From the NCBI RefSeq assembly GCF_901933205.1, contig NC_044581.1:8046001-8110000 (forward strand): DNA of 64,000 nucleotides. Direction: 5' to 3'. How positions within the stretch are numbered: position 1 is the stretch's first letter; every line of letters begins with the position of its first letter. The translations under genes and the position numbers were made by a program. Source of the DNA: Camarhynchus parvulus. Lineage: Eukaryota; Chordata; Aves; Passeriformes; Thraupidae. Of the stretch, positions 1 to 13,300 are shown in pieces. Below the pieces are notes generated by a model, which was not told the DNA's origin, made no database searches, and was given only the letters and a program-made list of their open reading frames with translations.

Positions 1-1367
1 CCAGCAAGAGCAACCATGCCCCTTGGGTATGACCAGGCTGCACAGGCCACCCAGCTCCTCCCGTGGGCCTGTAAGGCACGGGAGGAAACAGGGATCTCTG
101 CTGAACTGGAAGGTGATCAGCCCCTGGAGCTTTCCCAGTGCGCTGCCAAACCTGCCTGCACTCAGAGCAGCACACTGGAAGGCAGGTTTGAAGTCATGGG
201 ACCACCAGCAGCGTGCACAGTGTGGAGCTGCCCCAGCTACAGCTGCCACTTGAACAAACTCTGGCCACCAAAACTGCACAAAGAATGCCAGCCCAACCCA
301 AGGCAAGTTTTCCAGCACAAAACCCTGTACACAACACTTAGGTTACAATTAATGAGCTCTGCAGGGACAAACCCTTGTGCAGTATGAACAAGAACATGAA
401 GACTGTGCTCATCTATGCCTTCATTCACTCAGAGAGCAGCAGCTGTCAAGGGCCATGCACACACACACACACACACACACTGTGCTTTCACCACCCTGAG
501 CTAAGTACAAGCTATGCAACACTTAGCTGGAAAAATGAGTGACAATCCAGCTGCAGCAACTGAATAACAGCATCTGAGGGAAAGGCAGCCTTAACTCACA
601 CTGGAGAATTGCTCGAAGCACTCAGGAAGGACAATGTATTTATTTGATGGGTATTGTTTCTGTGTGATCAAATCATATGCAGCTTGTGTCTTTCAAATAT
701 CAATGCAAACAACTGAGTTAAATAAAAATCATCACAGAGAAACATCTCCTCTATTCCTAAGAAGCTGGTGATCTCCCAAACTCAGCAGGAACCAGACTGG
801 CATCTCAGATGCACAGGGGACCCGACCTCCTTGTATCTTTGACAAGAATTATGATAATCTCAGTATTAAGTGTTAGAGCTTGAACAGAAAAGTGACAAAT
901 CCACATCAAAATGATATTAGAGAACATCAAAGAGGCAAAAATATCTCTCATTTAAATGCTCACCCAAAGTCTCTAAGAAGCCACAGCCCAGCCTGACATG
1001 GCTTTTTATAGCCCTGAGAAGCACCTGTCAAAGGAACTGCAGGTGATTTCAGGAATGTTCCTTGGCTACCTGCAGTTTCATCAGGCTGCTTGAGACAGTC
1101 AAATCACTATTTCCTTACTGGGATGAATGATTTATGAGGATTAAAAAATTTGAGCCTGAACCTATGAAGTGAGTCACTGGAACTCAGGGGTTGCCTCCCC
1201 CGCTTCCCTCCAGCCCAAATCATCACACCTTCCAGGCCTAGTCTTGCTGCCACTGAAATACTGCAGAAAACAAGCACCCATTAAATACTGCAGGGCCTGC
1301 ACTACTGTCTCCAGTGCCATCTTTCTCACTGAGGGCCCATACCCGGGCAGGGAAATCCCAAACTCAC
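1..1367. other. CFDP1 intron 5 (partial), no coding exon seen
   Basis: This stretch lies downstream of the donor of CFDP1 coding exon 5. I looked on the minus strand for the next exon, which should encode the start of the BCNT domain, and saw nothing convincing. Apart from a CA microsatellite it looks like unique intronic sequence. Confidence 0.7.
458..480. repeat. (CA)n microsatellite
   Basis: An uninterrupted CA dinucleotide run of about 12 units in CFDP1 intron sequence. Confidence 0.95.
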
Positions 1368-4300
1368 CCCGAGACTGTCGGCAAGGAAGCTGGAGCTGCT
1401 GCCTGCAGTTTCTCTTGCTGCTTCAGAAAAGATTTAGCTTCTTTTGAGTTTGAGTCTACTTCTTTAGTCACCCTGTTGGAGGAAAAGAGAAAAACCAGAG
1501 GTTAAGGAGGAGCTGTACTCAACAGTAAAATCAAAGATCTATCGAGGAAACACAGAAAACAGGTACAAGAGTCTGCACATCCCCTGCACAGAGATCACCT
1601 TCATCAGCTGCAAGCTGAAGAACACACATCTTGTTAAGATTTCATTCCAGTGACAAACCCTCTACATTCATGGCAGAAAAAAGAAAAAGAGTAGCTAATT
1701 AGAGCTGGGGGAGGAGGGGATGTTTTTTCTTTCCAACAAACTGGAATGCTTATTCATTCAAACAGGCCTGTCTCACTAGCAGCTACTAAATGCTCTCCTC
1801 AGGTCACTGGGGGCAATTCCAGGCTCTTAATTGGGCTCTTGATCTTCTCATTTGTTGGTCAGTGAGGCAGCTCTTCAGCCACCCATGTCTCACAGCCCAC
1901 GGCACACAGGCTTGGCAACATCTGCAACTCAAACTCAAACCAGAGCGTGGAAACTGGCTCTGGGGATGGGCAGTGGGAGAGAAAGCTCTGACAAGGCAGA
2001 ATGTAGAAATTTACTCTCATTTTCTAGTTAATTTTTGTTTGAGGCCCCGAGGGTGCAAAATATTGAACTTCAAAAAATTATAAATCAATATGGCATCTAC
2101 AGCAGGGAATGAATTATAAACATGAGAAAGAACCTCTAGAAAACCACTCAATAATTAATTGTTAGAAAACCCAGCTACTTTAGCCCCCTCATTTACCATG
2201 ACCTGCCTCCAGCAACACGCTTTTCATGCTCTCAGTAGCTCTTAATGAGGTTGCCCTGATTTGCCAAGCTAACAATTTTGTTCCCATGGAGCACAAGCCT
2301 GTGAGCCTCTCCAGGGCCCTGCAGCTCTGTGGGCACAGAGGCAGCTTGACCCACAGCTCAGTTGGCATAGAAGAAACAATCCTCCATCTCACCCTCCTGC
2401 ATCCTGGCCCTCTGGTTGTATCTGCTCCAGCAAGGATGTGCAGGCTCATCCCTGGTCTACACCATTTGCTGATGAGAGGCTGAAAGCCTGGCTGGCCATG
2501 GGATCTCCCCTGGCTACAAGTCAGGCTAATCACTGCTTGCTTCCTACCCACCAACCTGACCCCACAACTTCCATGAAAGAACTGGCTGATAGTCATGGAG
2601 GAACCCCAGGAGCTGCAGCCCCAGATAGGTTTCTGCTGGGCTGGCATCAGGTAAAGTGACACAGAGTTATCTGTTAACCCTGGAGGCACTGATGTCCTGA
2701 AATCTCACTTGCACACAACTAGTGCATCGACGTCTCCATCCCGACAGTGAATCAGCACCTGAAACTCCCTTCCTCCTTCTCCACAGACTGCAAATGCAGT
2801 GGAAAAGGCACAAGAATAAATGCCTGTGCTGTACAACTGCTCAGCCTTGTTCTGCCAGTGCAGGAGGAGATTAACCCCATTTCCCCCTGCATTGTCACAT
2901 GCCTTTCAAACCACAGCAGTCATGTGGATAGAGACAATCCCACACTAGGAATACTTAGAAGTGTTGGCTGATCAGATTGGTAAGGGAAGGGGTAGGAAAA
3001 GGAGAAAAGCACTTCAGGAAGAAAATAAAACCTTGCTACAGCATCATCACAGTTCACCCCAAACACACCACCCAGTCATGGCCCTTGGCAGCAGTGGTCA
3101 TGTCATGTAGCAGTCATACACCAAAGGTTACACTACATCCATGGATTTCATTTGACAGGATAAACTTGGTGTCTTCATGCAGCAAGAAGACAGAATTTCC
3201 CCCAACCATGAGGCTGAGTTCAAATCAATGCAATCACACAGTCTATTTTCAAATGCAGCATCTAAACAGCCAGCTCTGACCCCTGCCAAGCTGAGAAGGA
3301 GCACCCTCTCTTGTGCACTCCGCAGTGCTGGCTCCTGGCAGGGTCCCTCTCCTCTTGTCCACCCCTGCACTGCTGTGACATCCAGGGTGCACCCCTGGCA
3401 TGCAGGGAGCACCTGAGCCACAGAGAGAAACATCAGGCAACCTTGAGTGTGCAGGAATCCAAGAGGTGCAGCACAACAGAGAGCAAGTCTTCAAAGCCAG
3501 TGGCAGAGCTGAGATCTCAGCACTGGGCCCTTGGCCTTAACCTCCTGTGTATCTTCAGCCCTCTCCAGCCTGGAGACAGAACTAACTGAGGTGTCCCCTA
3601 CCAGCTGAGGAAAAGAAAGGCACAAGGCTAAAATGAAAAACAGCTCTAGGGATTTGCACTCCCACAGAGTTAGCACACTCTTGGCTGGACCAGCAGTACA
3701 AGCCACAGCTCTTGGAACAGGAGATGCCCAGTCCCAGAAAGGGTGAGAAAGCAGAAAGCACATGATGCACAGGCAGAGTGTGGCACAGGCCTTCAGTGAC
3801 AGACACTTCAGCTACCCAGGGGCACAAGACATGTTCCTACCAAAGGTTTATTTGTGCTTTGATTCTCACACCCTGCTCCACCCTGGAGTACTAGTAACAA
3901 TGGCTGGGCACAAAATACAACACTTAGTTCCATTTTCTTTGCTCCCCTTGGCCTGCCAGCAGCTGCTCTAACATGTATTTTTGGAGTTGTCTGCTGCAGA
4001 AATTCAGCTGCAAAGCTGCATGTAACCTGTTCCACCAGGACTGCCCAGCTGGGGACAGAGGAATGCGACAGAAATGTAATTAAAAGTGACCTTTCAAGGC
4101 AATTCCATCACAAGACCCACTTACTGCCTCATAAACTGAAACAAAAGCTGCTCTGAGGCAGGCTGCTGCTGGGCTGATGCCAGCAGCAACTCCTGCACCA
4201 CTCCAACAGGAATGACGGAACAGTATTAAGGAGCTTTACGAGGTATTAATTCAGGTTATGCACATTTCAACCTTTCCCAGATCCCAGGCCAGGAAGGAAA

Positions 4301-7300
4301 AAGAAATCCTCTGGTCTGCATTATTATGGGAGACAATAACTCTCTCCATGTAGAAACCAAAACAATTCTTGTTCTTCATGGGGAGAAATGGGAGTCATTA
4401 ATTCAGCTGGAAGAAATCACAGTCATTACTAAGGAAAATTACAAGACCTTTCACTTTTAAATACTTGATAAATAACTATTTGCCTGACTGTTTACTGGGA
4501 TGCTATTCACACATTGTAATCCAGGACTAAACATGAAAACAAATATATTGTCAGCAATAAAACAAGTAGCTAGTGTCTCGCCCGCTTGCAGCCCCTGTAA
4601 TTCACACACAAAGCCACTCACTCTCATCACTTTGCCACAGAGATTTCACTACCCTGCCATGCTATTAAATTTCATAATAACACTTCCAAAACACAGAACA
4701 GTTATTAATTTTTTGGACCATGCCAGAGCCTGGAAGCACAGTGATGCTACTGTACAAGGTGTTGTCCAAGTGTAAAATAGAAATGTCTTCCATATTTAGA
4801 AGTTATTATAAGGAAAACATGCTAGAAACTGGATCACTGAGTGCCCTGAATACTTACAGATGTCCTTCTTAAGACCCTACATCTCTGAACCAAGCTCCAG
4901 GTGGTAGCCAAACATTTAGGCATGGCCATACCCACCCAGCCTGCTGGTTTGGTGCCCAGTGGTGGATATGTGAGTTCCAGCTTCCACTGAGGAACTTATC
5001 ACCCATCCTTTCACAGTTACCAACTGGAATGCTGCAACTTAAGTGAGCAAGGAAAAGGCCCCAGGTTATGTATGCTGGGCACAAACCACATGAAGACACC
5101 ACCTGCTGTCAGGCTGTCCCCAAGGGGTTCCACAGAGCACTTACAGTTCTGAAATGTAGCAGATTAGTTTAAGAGCAAGTGGTTGATCTGCTCCCAGCAG
5201 TGCCCTTAGCCACATAAACTGCTACAAAGAAGGAAGAATATATGATTGAGTAAGCATTATGCTGACAGCTCCAGCTAATCTGCAGAAGGGGATTAAACCC
5301 AAATTTAAACCCAAATTATTAGCTCAGTGGCAGAGTGAGTCTAACACACCAGCTTGTCTGCTGCACCCTGGTCTTACATCCTGGTAGAGCTACCAGGGAG
5401 GAAGGCCCCAATCCATCACACCATGGCACAACACAACACCCACAGCCCAGGACTTGCCCCAGTGTGGTGCCTCCACTCCAGCACAGCTGAATCCAGTCCT
5501 GCTTGGCAGAAACAGAACTTGTGTAAGGGATGCCAAGGCTGCAGTGTGCCAGCAAAGTGCCCAGCTCAGCAGTGAGCTGCAGGGTGCCCTGCAAGCCCTT
5601 GGAGAAGTGCACCAGCAGAGCTTCATCCTTGCACAGAGGGGAAATGGGGGCAGGATAAGGGCAAGCTGGGAAAGATAAACAGGCATATCAAAAAGGCTTG
5701 CAGGCTAATTATCTGTAGTCTGCTGTGTAATAGCAACCTTATGCATCCCAAGTGCCAAAATCCCTCCAACACAGCTCCATTCTCCTACCAAAACACCTGG
5801 TGCACATCAGGCTGAGAAAGCACATGTTGGTATTTGGGTACAAGGGGACTTAGAGCAGAGAAGGCAGTTAAAATTTTTACTCACAGCAGCACAAAGTTAC
5901 CCTCTCCCCGACCTTCCTGCTGAGAAAGGGAGAACAAGAGTGGAAGCTGTGGAAAATGCCAGCTCTTCAGTACTCAGGACACTGTCCTCACTTGGGAAAC
6001 CTGCCCCAGTTTAGACCTGACACAGTTATAAAATTTTCCACATTATCTTAATGTTAGCTCTGGGGAATCACAGACCAAGGGAGACAAAAATTAGGCTAAT
6101 TACCCTTTTTCATTATTCCCCATCTGTATTTAGTCTCAATAAATAGTCCTTCAGCCTTCTGGAATGATCACTTAAGGAGAAAGTAATACTCATCTACAGG
6201 AGTTTGTTAAAAAATTAATCCCTTTTGAGCTGAAGAATAATTTTTCTGAATATTTTTTGGTGGACTTTTGTGCTTGAGCTGCAATGTCCCAGGTGCCTTC
6301 CACAGACAGATACACTGCATGAGAGGCAGATCCTCCAGCCTGCAAGGTCCTGAAAATGCTGCAGTGCACAGGTTCAGCACTTTGCAGGAGGGAATTAGGT
6401 TCTCACACAAGTGAACCTCCAGACAACATCTGCCTGCACACTGCATTTGTATCTATTTTACGTTGAATTAGCTGGTGTAGAGCACAGAGAGCTAAAATTA
6501 GTATGTCCCCATCACTTTTCTAATTTCAAAGTAAAACATTAGTTTTCTCCCTTTCAGAAAAAAAAAAGAGCATTCCTTTTCAAACCAGGTGGGAGAAGCT
6601 GTTCCCTGGGAAACTCAGCCTATTCCCTGAAGCAACACAGACAAGACCAAGCTGGAATAACTGATAATTTTGTAGGCTGACTAGATAGGCAGAAGAAGCT
6701 GGCTGGTTTCTAGACAGAAGCTGTTGGCTGGTTTCTACAAAGAATCAAATGTGATGAGAGCTCTCCTGCAGCCAGGCAAGGGCCAAGCAGCCTGCCTGGT
6801 GCTGCTCCTCACAGCAGGTGTGTGCTGCTATCCAAGGAGTCAGCCCAGGCTGCATCACAAACCAACTCACCTGAAAACAAGCAAAGGTGAATGGTATTTT
6901 AACATCAATAATGCATAACCGTGTAAGCCTTGAAGGAAACAACCCATTTTCCATTATCTCCTGTATGACAAAGACTCTGTGACAGATGCAAAGAAAAACA
7001 TCAGTGGATGGACAGTGCTGCCTCCTGAAATGCTGACCAAGCTGTCAGGCCCTTTTTGGACTTCTGCTTGCAGCTTCTGCAAGAGGCTCCCAAAACCCAG
7101 AGGGTAGCAGCACACCAGTTACCAAGCTCCCACTGGGGCTTGCAATAGGTAGAGCACGTCAAACACGGCTCCCTGGAGAAGCTGACCTGCAGCCAGGGCA
7201 CAAGCCCTGCCCTTCATCTTGTTGACTGCAGCTGTATTCACCCCAGTTCTGGCACCTCCAAGTACCAGGTCTCTTCTTGCTTAACTGGGTAAGTATTCCC

Positions 7301-10300
7301 TTAGCCAGCTCCACGGCACTGCCTCAAAGTCCCACCGTGCATTAGCACGTCAATCTTCGAGGCATCCCTGTGTTTTAATTTGTACCTCTCCAAAGGATTA
7401 AATCAAGATTATGGAACACACCTCTGAGCTGAGTAATCCAGGAGAACAGATGAGCTGCTGCATGTGTGAGTGTGACAGTCCCCCATTAATCAGGACTTGC
7501 AAATCCACTGAAAGCCAGACAGATCCCTGCAGCCCTCCAAAGCAGCACAGTGCTCATGCCATGGATGCCCCTCCTGCTGAAGGATGGGAGTACCACAGGT
7601 ATTAAGAGCCAGGGGTTCTAAATTCACTTAGAGCTATGAACACTGGACACAAAGGTTACACAGATCATAACAGGAGCCAGCACACACTACAAAGCAGAGG
7701 CATCCCCATGGGAGAAAGGCCAGACTAAGCTTGGCTCAGTCTGTAAGGTGTTAATGAGACTGTATGGCAGCAAACAGCTCTGCCTCCCCTTCAGGCTAAC
7801 ACAGAATCCCTCTTGCTTCACCATCTCTTAGTTACAGGAAAAAAATAATGCATCTCGCAAGCTGCACTTTCCAGCAGGGGAAACCCCAGGCCCAATGCCT
7901 GCAAAGCAGGCTCTGCCAGCATCTCACCAGAGATCAAAAGCCCTTTTCTGAGCCTGGAGCTGTCAGGAATGAGCAGCAGCTTGGAAACAAGGGAAACAGG
8001 CCAAGCAGCAAAATGCTGGGAGTGGATCTGAGGCCCCTGAGATGAAGGCATGAACAGAGAGACCAAAGAGCCCCTTACTAATAGCAGAAGAGCTCCTGTG
8101 AGACCTGAATAGGTCAGTAAGCACCTTCTGTTTTCAGATTTTTAAAAGCCAGGAAACTACCTGAGAGCCAGATAAAGATACAGTTCTTCTTCTGGGAAAG
8201 GGTGTGGTTTTTATTGAAGCATTCCCACACTGACTTACACAGAACACAAATTGAAGAACCCAAAGATGAGACAATGCAGTTTGTCATCCAGTTCCCAAAG
8301 CCAATGCAGCACCCAGACACCCCAGGTTTGAAAGACCCAGAAATGGCCAAGTCAATCTGGAGGTCAGTCCATCATTTTGGAGATGCTTTGAGACTCCTCC
8401 TACTTCTGGAGATCCCAGCTGAGCCTCCTTTTTCATCACACCGATTACCAGCAAAACCACACAAATGAAACCAGCAGAGATAAATTATTTCCTTGAAAGC
8501 AGCAAACCACATTAGAAGCCAAAGATGACTTTCAGGTGGGCATCTGCTCAGTCACCTTGGGAGTTTCAAAAGCATGTTGAGATAAAGGAAGACAACAGGG
8601 GTCAGCATGTTGGTGAGTGCAGGGCTATTAAGCAACACTTTGCAAGTCACAGCCTCTCTGAGCAGAAGCCTCATCTGCACATCTGCTAATGAGAAAATCC
8701 TGATTAGACACTGTTCATTAGCCCATTCCCCTTTTCCAAGCACATTAAGCAAACCAGAACACGATTTATTTTAGAAGCAAGTGTTCTGGCTTAGAGTCCT
8801 GGCTAGGTTTGATGTTTATGAAGTTACAATTTCTGCAGCTGCCTTTGAGAAAGGCAAATGGCTCACAAGTGAACCAGCACACAGCACAGCTCCTGCTCAC
8901 ACTTTCTGACCTCATCCCTGGGCCACCATCGTGCCAATCAGCATTGAACAATGTTAGTATTCCCCAGGGAAATTCTGAAGCATCAGGGAATGGATGCACA
9001 CAGAGGAAAGGTTATCAAAACCAGCCCCTGAGACCCTGTCATTCCTGAAAGGTAACGTATTTTCACTTAATGGCTTCCAAAAAAAAAAAATCAATAGTTT
9101 TCTTTAAATTGGAAAAGGCCAATATAAACATATAGCTGAGGCATGCTTTGACCTCTAAGAAAAACAACAGCATAAGGGCAGAAACAGGCTGCTGCCTACA
9201 CTCCATCATGCCAAGATCAGCATTTTGGTGCTTGGTGGTAGAAAAGCAAAAACACACTTTTTAGTCTGCCACCTCTAAACAGTGGTCACATTCATGTTCC
9301 AGGTAATTCTGGTCAGTTTGATTTGTCTTATGGTGCTACAGCATCATCCCCATGCTTATACAAGTCAGATTAAATTTCTGGGAAAATCTAAAAAGCCAAG
9401 GGTTTTGCACCATGGAAGCTTCCTTCAGAAAGGGGTATGCCACCAGAAAGTGGCTAGAACATATTTCTCTAGAACACCTTAGCCAAGGAGGACTGAGGAT
9501 AAAACCCCACTGACATCTGGCACCACAAAACAGAAGTCTTCAAGGAGTGGCTTTTCAAAGGGCCACTGAAATTTGTTTGTCTTAACTTTTCTAACAATTC
9601 CTTGCTACTGCAATCAAAGCCACTGCAAAAAGCACATGAAAATATGAGTGGTTTCTTCCTCTGCTCCTAATAGCTCAGTTCATTGTCTTCCATGTCTAGC
9701 CTGACAACACCCAACCACCTCATCTGGTGGAAGCTGTGTAGCATTTGCTTTCCCCCTGGAAAAAAGGCAGGGCTTTCCAAATATCAGGCTTCAAGACAGG
9801 CATTCTGGTAATGCTCACCTGCCTTCTCACTCACAGGTATAAGCAATACAGCAAAAGCTTTTACAAAAAAGCACACATGGAAGACATCAAGCACATCAAC
9901 CTTGATCTGATGTGCACCACACCACCTACAACAGCAAGAGATGCCCACCCAAACTCTTGGTCTTTCTCCTGATTTTAAAAGCTACTGTGCTTCACTCAGC
10001 ATTGCTCAAAGCCCCATGAGCACAAAACAAATGGCCAAGATTCACACCCAGCAAGAAGTGTGAGCATGCTGCCAAGCCCTTGCATTGATTCATCCACTGA
10101 GGTCCCTGAAAAGCACCACAAGGTAAGGAGAGGGTTAATGGTGTCACAGGCTTTCTCACTGCTTGTTAGCCTGACAGGTCTGACTGGGCCATGCTGAGAG
10201 CACAGAGCAAGAACACAGATGGACAATTACATGTTTTAAAAATTACCCTCTGTGCCAGCTCTAAATCTTGAGACTTGTGGGAGTTGCTTCCCTGCTCTTT

Positions 10301-13300
10301 TTACCCATTCCCCTTGAAATAAATCATCAGCATCAAGATTTTCCTTCCACACTTCTTGCTTTCCAGGAAAAAGCAGAAGCAGCTGCTGTGGCTCAGACAG
10401 CAACCTTAACTGTCTTCAAAGCAACAAAATAAGTGACAGACTCCCAAACTCCTTGGCTAACACACCCTTTGTTTGCCAACTTTGCCACATTTGGTTGTCT
10501 TAGTAGCCATGTAAGGAGCAGAGAGCACATCACAGCCACTGATCAGGAATCAGAGCCTGAGCAAGGACTGTGGAAAGCTCAGGCTGTTTTCAGGTGTCTG
10601 CTTCTCCTGCAGCCCCTTCCACTTGCTATCTCCTAAAAAGGGTCTGGGATCAAGTGGTTGAAGCTCTGGAAGAGAACAGCAGATCCAGGGTTAAAACAGC
10701 GAGCAGTCTAGGACATAGCTGTCCCTCCAACAAGCACACAGGTGAGCTAAAATTAGTAACAGAAAATCAATATTTCAGTAAGGAGAGGCAGCATAAAGCA
10801 GCAGTACTGTACAGCTGCAGAGAACTGAATTATAACCTCACCTCCACTCTGAGGTCAGCACTTAGTGGTGCAAAGGAATAAATCAGTCCTTCACCAGGTC
10901 TGCACAACTCTACCAAGGAGCTCACCAAGGTGAAGAGCTCAGCAGCCCAGAAAACACCTCAGACTGGGCTCAGGCCTCACCATCTCACCCAATCAGGCCT
11001 AAGGTAAACCTCAGTGACTTCACAGGACACCAAAAAAAGAACCTGCTCAGCCACCTCCCTTCACCTTTGCTTCTTCTGCTCAGAAGTCATGAACTTCACC
11101 ACTAAAGCCCTCAACTTAAGGTCCTTAAATTTCAACTTGCAAACAATCTCCTCTGAATAATCTTTCCTGAATCCTTGACATAGGCTGAAAACCTGTGAAA
11201 CAGCAACACAGAATGAGCAATGAGGTTTTGTCCAGGTACATCCTAGATGATAACCACTTACAAACAATAACATGATAATCAGGTTCTTTTTCAACCCATA
11301 CTTCAGCTGTGGCAGATGAAGTACCAAATTCAGCCAGTATAAACCTCAGTAATTACTACAATAATTTAAGCTTGTAACTATCTGGTTATAAGTCTGATAT
11401 CTTAGGTACTTTAACACTTTTAAGATGTAATAACTGCACTGTGAACCATCATGTTCCCTAACCCAGAATAAAGCTGCCACTCAACTCTGCTCAGCTCATG
11501 TAGCAGCACAGCTTGTTTCCTCAGAGCACAGTGGTGACACAAGTAAAAGCAGTCCTGCAGCAGCCCAGGGACTATTCCAAGTCACAAGTGTGGTCTCCTA
11601 CACAAGTCAGTGACAGGGAGCTCTTATCAGAGATGGGAGTTCACGTCTCACATAGAACAGCTCAATACACTGTTTTGCCATGAGTTCGCCCACCTTTCTA
11701 CAGAAATATATGAACTTTAATATTCCTTAAATCCAGCAGCAAGTCACACCCTCAGTGTGACACTGCTTGTTTGGCACTGGCTCTTCCTACTTTGATTTGG
11801 CCCATGCAATGCAGCAGCTCAGTGTGGACCCCACCTATCCCTGTGAGAAAGGAGCTGTGACAGGAACACCTCCCCGTTCACAGCTTTGCTTTGGCTACTT
11901 GGTTCATGCACATGGGGAAGCAGCCAAGGCACTGAAGCAGCACAAGGCACAGCTCTGCCAGCACAACACAGCACAGCTACTCTGCAGTAGCAGGAAAGCA
12001 TTCCCACCACAAGAACAGCCTGTGTAAAGCTCTGGCCACAAACCACACAAACAAACCATGTGCAAGAAATACAAAGCTCCTAGTCTGGAGCCTGGAATCT
12101 GGAACTTGGAATCTGCAGGATGTGAATAAAGCAGGGCGCTGAACACACCTCCCATTCCTGAATTAGCACCCAAGCCATTACTCCTTTTAACTTAGTTTTG
12201 CCTTCTACAAGCCAAATTAGGTAGAGAAGATGTTTCAAAGTAAAATCTCTTCTTGACAGCAATCAGTAACCAGACACTTCTCTTCCCTCACAGGCTGTCA
12301 CACTGACACCATGGGGCTGGACCAGCTCCAGGTATGTGAGCCCCACTCTGCTGCAGTCCCTGCTGGACACAAAGTTCACTGTCATGGAAAGAGCACAGAA
12401 GAACCATTCTGATGCACTGAGCGCAACAGAGATTTAAAAAAAGCCAAGGACCAAATCCTTTTGGAGTGCTAAAGAGAAAACAAGCAATTACAAATGGCAA
12501 CAGTTTTTCCCTGGCACTGGGGATGCAATTCCCTATTAATGCAAACACACGTCCTGCACTGTGAGGCAAGTTCATAAACCAGAGGCTTCAAAGGAGTTTC
12601 AGTCTCTTCTGACAGGGAGAAATGTCTTGAACTTCCATTTAGATGCTGAATTGCCTTTGCAAATTGCTCTTGCTGCCCACAATTATAGCCATTTGGGTGA
12701 CAGTCACCTGCTGCTCCTAATCTATTTAACATGAGGGAGACAGGAAAAGCAGACAAAACGTCCCAACTGCAAAGCACTGCAATCAGATTGTTTCTAGTTC
12801 CAGGATTCAACAGCTTTAGTTTTATATAATGTATTTTCTCAAATTAGAATCCACTAAATTAAAATCTTCATTTGGTAATTGTTAATTCTTAACACTCCAA
12901 AGCTGAAGTTCAGCGCTAGCAACTGATACAAGCACGGACTCATCAAAACAGACATTAAATGCAGCAAAAACCTACAGGGGAGCTGACAACACAAAGCCCC
13001 TTTACTATTCCAGTATAGCCCTGTAGCTGGAGATCACTCAAGCCACTTCTGCTACTTCAATCAGGCCAGAAAAATCATATCATCATCTTACAGGAGAAAA
13101 TAAATTGTTCTGCAACAGGAAATCAGGGCTAAATGATCTTCTGTTAAGAGCTTCAGTGAGCAGACTGTGAAAATTTGTGCCCTGAATCTTTCACTGCTTA
13201 AATACTCATCTAAATTCTTCTCAAGGTTTCAAAAAAGCAACTCCCAACAGCAGCCTCAAACCATTTAGAAAGGCAAGCAGCAGAGACAGCTCTCATTTCA

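Noticed and set aside
6690..6740. Near-duplicate AGAAGCTG..GGCTGGTTTCTA units
   Set aside because: A small local duplication inside an intron, with no sign of function.
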